Shown here in pieces: positions 1-5,470 of a stretch of DNA of 8,261 nucleotides. The stretch covers positions 1-8,261 of the forward strand of contig JASFUX010000155.1 in assembly GCA_050050115.1 (NCBI GenBank), written 5' to 3'. The position numbers and the translations under genes are program-made. Each line of letters starts with the position of its first letter. Positions within the stretch are counted from its first letter, which is position 1. The notes beneath the pieces were generated by a model. It saw only the letters and a list, made by a program, of their open reading frames with translations, was not told the DNA's origin and ran no database searches. Origin of the DNA: JASFUX01 sp050050115 (lineage in GTDB: Bacteria > Pseudomonadota > Alphaproteobacteria > Caulobacterales > Maricaulaceae).

Positions 1-407
1 ATCATCGCCGGTCCGCCGATGTCGATGTTTTCGACGCAGGTGTCGTAGTCCGCGCCGCTCTCGAGCGTGGCTTCGAAGGCGTAGAGATTGACCACCAGAA
101 GATCGATGTCGGGGATCTGGTGCTCTTTCGCCGCGGCGACGTGTTCGGGCGCGTCCCGGCGTGACAGCAAGCCGCCGTGCACCCGCGGGTGCAGCGTTTT
201 CACCCGCCCGTCCATGATCTCGGGAAAGCCGGTGATCTCGGCGACGTCGATCACCGGAACGCCCGCGTCGGCGATCGCCGCCTTGGTGCCGCCGGTGGAG
301 ACGATTTCCACGCCGAGCTTGGCGAGCCGCTCGGCCCGTTCGGCGAGGCCGGATTTGTCGGTTACGGAGATGAGCGCCCGGCGCACGGGCGCGAGATCGA
401 TCTTCAT
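1..407 (-). CDS. purH: Bifunctional AICAR transformylase / IMP cyclohydrolase PurH, N-terminal part (cut by window edge)
   Basis: PurH catalyses the last two steps of de novo purine synthesis in the cytoplasm: formylation of AICAR with 10-formyl-THF, then ring closure to IMP. Only the first 135 codons are present, starting at the ATG at 407-405; the gene continues past base 1. The visible part is the MGS-like IMP cyclohydrolase domain. Recognisable family motifs are SVTDK (residues 14-18), STGGT (37-41), GFPEIMDGRVKTLHPRVHGG (about 60-79), DLLVVNLY (102-109) and NIDIGGPAM (127-135). The transformylase domain lies outside the window. No Shine-Dalgarno sequence precedes the ATG. Instead a TATAAT hexamer ends 6 nt before it, suggesting a leaderless message. 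The gene is separated from the upstream dehydratase gene by 346 bp and so probably has its own promoter. The identification is secure; the mode of initiation is inferred. Confidence 0.95.
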   Translation of the reverse strand, partial: MKIDLAPVRRALISVTDKSGLAERAERLAKLGVEIVSTGGTKAAIADAGVPVIDVAEITGFPEIMDGRVKTLHPRVHGGLLSRRDAPEHVAAAKEHQIPDIDLLVVNLYAFEATLESGADYDTCVENIDIGGPAM

Positions 408-413
408 GTGCGT

Positions 414-419
414 ATTATA
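414..419 (-). promoter_or_regulatory. Perfect -10 hexamer immediately upstream of purH
   Basis: On the minus strand the sequence reads TATAAT, then ACGCAC, then the purH ATG. The hexamer matches the sigma-70-type -10 consensus at all six positions. The A of the start codon is the seventh base after it, which is where transcription normally begins. No good -35 is seen at 17 bp. The nearest TTGACC-like sequence (TCGACC, 445-440) is 20 bp away, too far for a standard promoter. Activity is inferred, not demonstrated. Confidence 0.6.
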
Positions 420-561
420 CCATGGCCCCAGGAAGACGGGGTCGAGGTAGCACGATTGCCCGGAGGCGCAAGCGGGAGGGGCGACAGAGCGGGGGATGTT
501 GCCGGAGCGAGGCGCAAGTTTGGTCTTTCGCCAGCGTTTTGATTCATGACCAAAACAGGTC

Positions 562-701
562 TTTCGGCTCCCCGGCCGAGCGAAGCGAGAGCCGGGGTCC
601 AGGAGGTTTCGACGCCTCGGTCCGAGGACGTTGTCATCTCACGCAGCGTCCAGGCCTCCTGGGCCCCGGATCGCCGCTGCGCGACGTCCGGGGAGCCGAA
701 A
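562..701. repeat. 140-bp composite inverted repeat (REP/REPIN-like intergenic element)
   Basis: Two half-elements face each other. The outer arms TTTCGGCTCCCCGG (562-575) and CCGGGGAGCCGAAA (688-701) are perfect 14-bp inverted repeats. The inner arms CCGGGGTCCAGGAGG (592-606) and CCTCCTGGGCCCCGG (655-669) match inversely at 14 of 15 bases. Each half also folds by itself. The left half has CCCCGGC (570-576) pairing with GCCGGGG (591-597) around a 14-nt loop. The right half has CCCCGGA (664-670) pairing with TCCGGGG (687-693), with an inner TCGC/GCGA stem (671-674 and 681-684). The centre holds a third small palindrome, CCTCGG-T-CCGAGG (615-627). The element lies between the dehydratase stop and purH. 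No T-tract follows either hairpin, so it is not a standard intrinsic terminator. It resembles paired REP sequences; multiple genomic copies are expected but cannot be seen here. Confidence 0.8.
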
Positions 702-753
702 ACCGACGAACTAGGTAATGCTGTGTCGTAAGCGGAACGCTTGACCGCCGCGT

Positions 754-2745
754 CTACGCGTCTTCCCGCGTCACCGGGGCGGGGACGTCGAAGGTCGGCG
801 CGATCAGCCGCAGGGCCGAGAGCGTCAGGTCGCGGTCCCGCGTGCGGGCCGCTTCGATCAGCCGTTCGAGCTTGGGCCGCAGGGTTTCGAGCGGTTCGGA
901 CGCCGGCTCGGCGAGCATCACGCCGTCGAGGCCCGTCGCGCGGACGTTCTCGGATTCATAAAACAGGCTTTCGTGCAGCTTCTCGCCGGGCCGCAGCCCC
1001 GTGTAGACGATGGCGATGTCGCCCCGGTCGGGCTCATGGCCGCGCAGCCGGCAGAGCTGGCGGGCGAGATGGTCGATCGACACCGGCTCGCCCATGTCGA
1101 GCACGTAGACGCAGCCGCGCGGCTCGTCGCCGGTGTTCGCGGCGGCCTGGAGCACCAGCGACGTCGCCTCTTCGAGAGTCATGAAGTAGCGGGTCATCTC
1201 CTTGCGGGTGACCGTGATCGGTCCGCCTTGGCGAATCTGCCGCTCGAACAACGGGATCACCGAGCCGGCCGAGCCGAGCACGTTGCCGAACCGCACCGAG
1301 GTCGCCTGGAAGTCGACCGAGCTTTCGTCGAGCGCCTGAACGAACAGCTCGGCGGCGCGCTTGGACGCGCCCATGACGTTGGTCGGGGTCACCGCCTTGT
1401 CGGTGGAGATGAGGGTGAAGCGCTCCGCGCCGGCCTCGAGCGCCGCCTCGGCGACGTTGATGGTGCCGAGCACGTTGGTCAGCACCGCCTCGGTCGGATT
1501 CTCCTCCATCAGCGGCACGTGCTTCAAGGCCGCGGCGTGGAGCACGACGTGCGGGCGGTGGGTGTGCATCAGCGACTCGATCCGCGCCCGGTCGCGCACG
1601 TCGCCGAGCCGCGCTTCGACGAGGCCGCCGAGGGCCGCTTCGCGCATCTCCAGCTCGATCGAGTAGAGATTGTACTCCGAGGAATCCACCAGGATCATCC
1701 GCGACGGAGCGAGCCGCGAGATCTGCCGGGTCAGCTCGGCGCCGATGGTGCCGCCTGCGCCGGTGATCATCACTCGCCGCCCGCGGATCAGCGCCAGCGG
1801 ACCGGACAGATCGAGCGAGCGTGGATGCCGGCCGATGAGGTCGGCCGCCTCGATTGGCGACAGCGCATTCTGCGTCGGGTCGTTGCCCGCGCGCACGAGC
1901 GCCGAGCCGGTGCGCTGGGCGACCGAGACGAAGGCGTCGATCTCCGCGCGCGACAGCGTCGGGTCGACGATGATCAGCTGCGGCGGCGTGGTCGAGGCGC
2001 TGGCGAGACTGAAGAGCGCGCTCTCGGCCTCGACCGCCCCGCCGAGGACCGGCCGGCCGTGAATCGAGCGGCCCCGATGGGCCCCGTCCGGCTCGATCAG
2101 CCCGCGCACGCGGATGCGCGGCCGCATCGGCCGGCGCATGGTGTCGCGCAGGAAGGCGTCCAATGCGTCGTGCCGGCCGACAAGCAGGGCGGGCGGGAAG
2201 TGCCGCTCCTCGAGCCGGACCGCCAGCCGCCAGTCGCCGCTGGCGTAGATCTGCCGGGCGAAGCGCGCGCCGACGAGCATCACCCACAGCATTGGCGCTT
2301 CGAGCAGGATCGCAGTGCGCGGAAAGCCGCCGAGGCGGTTGATGAAGAAGTAGAGGATCAGGAACAAAAGATTGGCGAGGATCACCGCGTAGGTGATGCG
2401 CAGCACGTCGTTCAAGGACGTGAACCGCCAGACGCCGCGGTGAAGCCCGTTGAACGAGAACGATCCGGCGCAGGTGAGAGTGAACAGCGCCGCGGCGAGC
2501 AGCGCGATCGCGGTCGGATCCGCACTTGCGGCGGTAACGGCGGCCTCGGCCGGGGTCTGGGCGTCGACGTCGCCGGCCGTGTCGATCGAGTAGCGCAGCC
2601 GGATCCCGGCGAACATCGCGAACGCGGCGGCGAGCAGGTCGTAGGTGATGACGGTGAACTTGACGAGCGCAGGGCGCTGATAGCCGGCCGCGTCGGAGGA
2701 ATCGCGGGCAGGTTCGGCGGGCGGCTTGTGGATCTCGAAGGCCAT
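754..2745 (-). CDS. Membrane-anchored nucleotide-sugar 4,6-dehydratase (WbpM/PglF/CapD-like)
   Basis: A 663-aa inner-membrane protein of the long-chain SDR dehydratase family, which converts UDP-GlcNAc-type sugars to 4-keto-6-deoxy intermediates for glycan synthesis. Likely membrane segments lie near residues 30-50, 78-98, 114-135 and 145-160. A CoA-binding-like region follows (about 185-290). The catalytic Rossmann domain starts near 322, with TGAGGTIG (328-335) binding NAD(P). Other family motifs are HAAALKHVPLMEENP (403-417), ISTDKAV (446-452), NVMGASKRAAE (456-466), RFGNVLGS (485-492) and GLRPGEKLHE (583-592). Met458 and Lys462 occupy the usual SDR Tyr-x-x-x-Lys positions, as is typical of the WbpM/PglF group. 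I chose the ATG at 2745-2743: an AGGA lies just upstream, membrane segment 1 follows soon, and an earlier in-frame start (2991) would overlap the heparinase gene by 190 bp with no homologous sequence. The exact sugar and C5 stereochemistry cannot be told. Confidence 0.92.
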   Translation of the reverse strand: MAFEIHKPPAEPARDSSDAAGYQRPALVKFTVITYDLLAAAFAMFAGIRLRYSIDTAGDVDAQTPAEAAVTAASADPTAIALLAAALFTLTCAGSFSFNGLHRGVWRFTSLNDVLRITYAVILANLLFLILYFFINRLGGFPRTAILLEAPMLWVMLVGARFARQIYASGDWRLAVRLEERHFPPALLVGRHDALDAFLRDTMRRPMRPRIRVRGLIEPDGAHRGRSIHGRPVLGGAVEAESALFSLASASTTPPQLIIVDPTLSRAEIDAFVSVAQRTGSALVRAGNDPTQNALSPIEAADLIGRHPRSLDLSGPLALIRGRRVMITGAGGTIGAELTRQISRLAPSRMILVDSSEYNLYSIELEMREAALGGLVEARLGDVRDRARIESLMHTHRPHVVLHAAALKHVPLMEENPTEAVLTNVLGTINVAEAALEAGAERFTLISTDKAVTPTNVMGASKRAAELFVQALDESSVDFQATSVRFGNVLGSAGSVIPLFERQIRQGGPITVTRKEMTRYFMTLEEATSLVLQAAANTGDEPRGCVYVLDMGEPVSIDHLARQLCRLRGHEPDRGDIAIVYTGLRPGEKLHESLFYESENVRATGLDGVMLAEPASEPLETLRPKLERLIEAARTRDRDLTLSALRLIAPTFDVPAPVTREDA

Positions 2746-2778
2746 CTGGTCGGCGTCCTGGCTGACGTCGGATTTGAA

Positions 2779-2790
2779 GCATGCGCATGC
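2779..2790. repeat. 12-bp perfect palindrome GCATGCGCATGC
   Basis: This self-complementary 12-mer, two head-to-tail GCATGC units, lies in the 57-bp gap between the heparinase and dehydratase genes, 33 bp before the dehydratase ATG. It could be a protein-binding dyad or chance in GC-rich DNA. No T-tract follows, so it is not a terminator. Confidence 0.4.
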
Positions 2791-2801
2791 GGCTTTAGCT
2801 A

Positions 2802-4535
2802 CTACGCATTCGGAGCCCTCCCTATTCGCTGCAGCGCCCAGCGCACGCGGTTGGGCGGCCGCTCCAGCGAACCGTCGAGTCGCGCCTGACCGCGCAGTAC
2901 GAGCTGCCGCGTCTTTGCAACTTTGCCTGGTGCGGCGAGATAGATCGACGCCTCGGTCTCGATTGGCCCGACATCGGTGCGGAAACGCCACGCTTCGCCG
3001 TTCGGATGGGACAGGAGGGCGCTGCGTCCGTCGCGCGCGCCGTCGACCTTCACCCCCGGCGCAAGATGGAAACGGATCGCGTATTCGGTCGTCGCCGGCG
3101 TCGATCGCGCGGCGTCCTCGACCGGGCGGAACAAGGTGTCTTCGCCGCGCACGTTGTCGCCGGCGTCCGCGACGAAGATCCGGCGGCGGTGAACCAGTCC
3201 GAAGGCGGCGCGGTAGCCCTCATGGCTGCCTTCGATCCAGACGCCGCGGTCTTCCTCGTTGCGCCGCGCGGCGACCTGGCCCGGCCCGGTCGCGGGGCGA
3301 GGGCCCAGGAGGTCGCGCTTCAAGCCGGGCTGGAGCAGCCGCATCGAAGAGGTGTCCGCGGCGATCAGGGCGGAGTGGGCGGCGGTCGCGCGCACCGGCT
3401 CGCGGAAGCGGGCCGGCTGGTCGGCCGACCAGCCGCAGTTGACGATCAGCCGCCCGCCGGCCGCGCCCAGCTCGAAGGCGAGGCAGCTGGCGTGGGCGTT
3501 TACGGAGAAGCCGCCCGGCGCCGGACCGCCGACGTCGAGGATCAGGACGGTGTCGGCCGCCTGGACGCGGTGAAAGCCGCTGTGCGGGGCGAAGTGGAAG
3601 GTGCGTGCGGCGGCGCGGTCGGCGGCGAGCAGCGCTTCGATCAGACCGCGGTCGCCTTCGCCCCCGCCGTGGAAGGAGGCGAGGCCGCCGTCGCCCAGAA
3701 GGAAGAACTGCACCATCGGCGCAAGCCGGTCGATGCCCCGCGCCAGCTCGCGGGGCAGCGCGCGGCCGCGCGCGTCGACCGCCTCGTCGAGCGCATAAAG
3801 ATCGGCCAGCAACTCGGCGCAGGCTTCGGGCGAGCGGCTGGCGTGTCCGCCGTCGGGCAGGATCTGGCGCTGCGCTTCGCGCGCGCAGGCTTCGAGGCCG
3901 ATCGCGAGCATGTGCTCGGCGTCCGGCAGGCAGGCGCCGCAGGCCGCCAGCGCAATGGCTACGGCGAACGTGTCGGCGTCGTCGAGCGGCAGCGTGATCA
4001 GGTGCTCGAAATGGCGCGCATGGCGCGCAAGGGCGTCGAGGCGGTCGATCGAGGCCTCGTCCTCGTCGGGAAAAAGGCTCGGGGCTTCGGCCAGCCAGAC
4101 GAAGGCCCGGCGCGCGGCGGGGGCGGCGGCCCAGGCGGCCTTGTCCCATTTGCCGTACCGCGCGAGCCATTGGTCGGTCAGCCGTCGCGCATGCGCGGGG
4201 CCCGCCTCGGCGTCGGCGGCGAGCACGTCAGTGAGCCAGGTGAAGGAATGCATATAGTCGCGGAACCGCGGCGAGGGGAACTCCGCCGTCCACGGATCGT
4301 TCGGCGCGACGATCTCCTCGCCGCCGAAAGCGAACTTGCCAGAAAGGATGCGCCGGCCGGCGACCGGATCGCCCGGACGCATGTCGCGCAGGCGTCCTTC
4401 GAGCGCTTCGGGCGGCCGGGCGCGCAGAGCGAGCTGGCGATAGATCGGCGTGCCCTGCAGGTCCGAGGCGATCGACCGCCGCAATCGGCGCCAGGCGCCG
4501 CGGCCGATCTCGGCGATGCCGTCGTGGTCAGCCAT
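2802..4535 (-). CDS. Heparinase II/III family protein
   Basis: A 577-aa protein of the heparinase II/III-like family, whose studied members are polysaccharide lyases acting on uronic-acid-containing glycans. The N-terminal part (about residues 75-300) is the helical toroid-type region. The C-terminal half (about 310-570) is the beta-rich heparinase domain, with HSGFHRVQAADTVLILDVGG (318-337), an Asn-Cys-Gly-Trp segment (366-369), RATAAHSAL (382-390), YAIRFHLAPGVKV (485-497), GEAWRFR (513-519) and a terminal VRWALQRI (564-571). I see no signal peptide, so export, if any, is unexplained. The ATG at 4535-4533 is 6 bp after the rpe stop, with a GGGGAG inside the rpe end about 14 nt upstream, suggesting co-transcription and possibly translational coupling. 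The gene ends in tandem TAG codons (2804-2799). Homologues beside rpe and purH are, from memory, common in alphaproteobacteria. Substrate is unknown, and I could not confirm catalytic residues. Confidence 0.9.
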   Translation of the reverse strand: MADHDGIAEIGRGAWRRLRRSIASDLQGTPIYRQLALRARPPEALEGRLRDMRPGDPVAGRRILSGKFAFGGEEIVAPNDPWTAEFPSPRFRDYMHSFTWLTDVLAADAEAGPAHARRLTDQWLARYGKWDKAAWAAAPAARRAFVWLAEAPSLFPDEDEASIDRLDALARHARHFEHLITLPLDDADTFAVAIALAACGACLPDAEHMLAIGLEACAREAQRQILPDGGHASRSPEACAELLADLYALDEAVDARGRALPRELARGIDRLAPMVQFFLLGDGGLASFHGGGEGDRGLIEALLAADRAAARTFHFAPHSGFHRVQAADTVLILDVGGPAPGGFSVNAHASCLAFELGAAGGRLIVNCGWSADQPARFREPVRATAAHSALIAADTSSMRLLQPGLKRDLLGPRPATGPGQVAARRNEEDRGVWIEGSHEGYRAAFGLVHRRRIFVADAGDNVRGEDTLFRPVEDAARSTPATTEYAIRFHLAPGVKVDGARDGRSALLSHPNGEAWRFRTDVGPIETEASIYLAAPGKVAKTRQLVLRGQARLDGSLERPPNRVRWALQRIGRAPNA

Positions 4536-4541
4536 GAAGGC

Positions 4542-5240
4542 TCAGCCGTCTCCCCTGAGCGCCGCGATATTCGCGGGGTAGTCGTCCGGCCCCCCGTCGA
4601 ACGCCGCCGTTCCGGCGACGAGCACGTTCGCGCCCGCATCGATGCAGCGGCGCGCGGTCTTGGCGTTCACACCCCCGTCGACTTCGAGCATCATGTCGAG
4701 GCCGCGCTTGGAGATGCGCTCGGCGACCGCTTCGATCTTCGCCAATTGGCTCTCGATGAACGACTGGCCGCCGAAGCCGGGATTTACCGACATGATCAGC
4801 ACCAAGTCGAGGTCGTCGAGCAGGTAGTCCAGAGCTTCGATCGGCGTGCCGGGATTGAGCGACAGACCGGGCTTGAGCCCCGCTGCGCGGATCGCCTGGA
4901 TCGTGCGGTGAGGATGAGGTCCGGCCTCGGGGTGGACGGTCAGGATCGCCCCATCGCGGTCTTCTTTCTTTTCAGCGACCGCCTTGGCAAAGACCTCGAT
5001 GAAGGGGTCGACCGGCGCGATCATCAGGTGGATGTCGAGCGGCAGCTTGGTCTCCGCGGCGTGCGGGGCGATCTTCTTGATCACTGGCGGACCGAACGTG
5101 ATGTTGGGCACGAAGTGGCCGTCCATCACGTCGCAGTGAACCAGGTCGGCGCCGGCCGCGCCCATGGCGCGCACCTCCTCGCCCAGCCGCGCGAAGTCGG
5201 CCGACAAGATCGAGGGGGAGATCTGCACGCGCCTTGTCAT
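4542..5240 (-). CDS. rpe: Ribulose-phosphate 3-epimerase
   Basis: Rpe is a cytoplasmic TIM-barrel metalloenzyme interconverting D-ribulose 5-phosphate and D-xylulose 5-phosphate in the pentose phosphate pathway. The 232-aa product is close to the family's usual 210-230 residues. All signature segments are present: SPSILSADF (8-16), HCDVMDGHFVPNITFGP (35-51), DIHLM (69-73), HPEA (103-106), LNPGTP (128-133), MSVNPGFGGQ (150-159) and VDGGV (187-191). The expected metal/catalytic residues His35, Asp37, His71 and Asp188 are intact. The segment AEKKEDRDGA (about 89-98) is a charged insertion of roughly 7-8 residues relative to the usual compact loop before HPEA. The ATG at 5240-5238 fits the start of family members; the Shine-Dalgarno is weak (GGGCGG). 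It is the first gene of the minus-strand run in this window and is followed after 6 bp by the heparinase gene. Confidence 0.97.
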   Translation of the reverse strand: MTRRVQISPSILSADFARLGEEVRAMGAAGADLVHCDVMDGHFVPNITFGPPVIKKIAPHAAETKLPLDIHLMIAPVDPFIEVFAKAVAEKKEDRDGAILTVHPEAGPHPHRTIQAIRAAGLKPGLSLNPGTPIEALDYLLDDLDLVLIMSVNPGFGGQSFIESQLAKIEAVAERISKRGLDMMLEVDGGVNAKTARRCIDAGANVLVAGTAAFDGGPDDYPANIAALRGDG

Positions 5241-5248
5241 GACCGCCC

Positions 5249-5254
5249 GTTATC
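5249..5254 (-). promoter_or_regulatory. Possible -10 element for rpe
   Basis: The minus strand reads GATAAC (4 of 6 to TATAAT) 8 nt before the rpe ATG, in the context GCTGATAAC, with a TTG-containing stretch about 15 bp further upstream. If used, it would give a very short or absent leader, like that proposed for purH. The match is weak and could be chance. Confidence 0.22.
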
Positions 5255-5454
5255 AGCCGCCCCGACCGTGCGCAAGAACGCTGTTGGGCGCAATGTTAAG
5301 CGATTGAATGTGATGTGATTCGCCACGTAACGCGGGCGGCGGCGCGCGTGAGGTGAAAGCGCGCTGAATGGTGGCGCCTTTGTCATTCGATTTGCCGCAA
5401 CCTTTCGTGTAAGCCCTCCGATCAACAACAAACAGCCAACATCCAAAGGACGCT

Positions 5455-5465
5455 GAGGGGAGAGG
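5455..5465 (+). promoter_or_regulatory. Ribosome-binding site supporting the TTG start of the receptor gene
   Basis: GAGGGGAGAGG ends 5 nt before the TTG at 5471. It is the only purine-rich Shine-Dalgarno-like stretch nearby, and no in-frame ATG or GTG lies between it and the signal peptide. It therefore fixes the start at TTG. Confidence 0.7.
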
Positions 5466-5470
5466 CGCCC

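Larger units (their letters stand above)
408..753. other. Gene-free interval between the dehydratase gene and purH
   Basis: I see no credible coding sequence in these 346 bp. Short open frames on both strands lack recognisable protein sequence and a convincing ribosome-binding site, and they cross the palindromic element. The interval holds the purH -10 hexamer (414-419), a 6-bp inverted repeat GTTTTG/CAAAAC (536-541 and 551-556, 9-nt loop), a 9-bp direct repeat GGTCTTTCG (522-530 and 558-566), and the composite inverted repeat at 562-701. The second direct-repeat copy overlaps the left edge of the composite element, so the first copy could be debris of the same repeat family. Confidence 0.7.

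Noticed and set aside
562..701. Intrinsic transcription terminator
   Set aside because: The hairpins are GC-rich but neither is followed by a T-tract on either strand. An effect on RNA ends is possible, but the standard signature is missing.
404..731. Short open frames in the dehydratase-purH gap as possible small genes
   Set aside because: They are created by the palindromic element and the purH antisense strand. None has a convincing ribosome-binding site or recognisable protein.
973..2889. Long plus-strand open frame (638 codons) opposite the dehydratase gene
   Set aside because: Its translation is Arg/Gly/Ala/Asp-rich low-complexity sequence with no recognisable motif, and it lies antisense to a clearly conserved gene. 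Such frames are expected in high-GC DNA.
2746..2991. N-terminal extension of the dehydratase by 82 residues
   Set aside because: It overlaps the heparinase coding region by 190 bp, and the extension reads as Arg/Ala-rich shadow sequence without family similarity. The ATG at 2745 gives a normal N-terminus.
5296..5310. CtrA-type site (TTAA-N7-TTAA) in the rpe-receptor intergenic region
   Set aside because: Only the first half, TTAA at 5296-5299, is present. The position for the second half reads AATG.
3006..5318. Very long plus-strand open frame (770 codons) spanning the antisense of the heparinase and rpe genes
   Set aside because: It runs across two real genes and their junction, has shadow-type composition and no conserved domain. 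Both opposite-strand genes have strong family motifs.
5342..5364. GCGCGC-11 nt-GCGCGC hairpin upstream of the receptor gene
   Set aside because: The arms are simple alternating GC that pair with themselves in many registers, no T-tract follows, and such runs are common by chance in this composition.
5392..5414. TTGCCGC with a downstream TGTAAG as a promoter for the receptor gene
   Set aside because: The first box resembles the Caulobacter -35, but the second matches poorly and the spacing is too short, so I do not list it.
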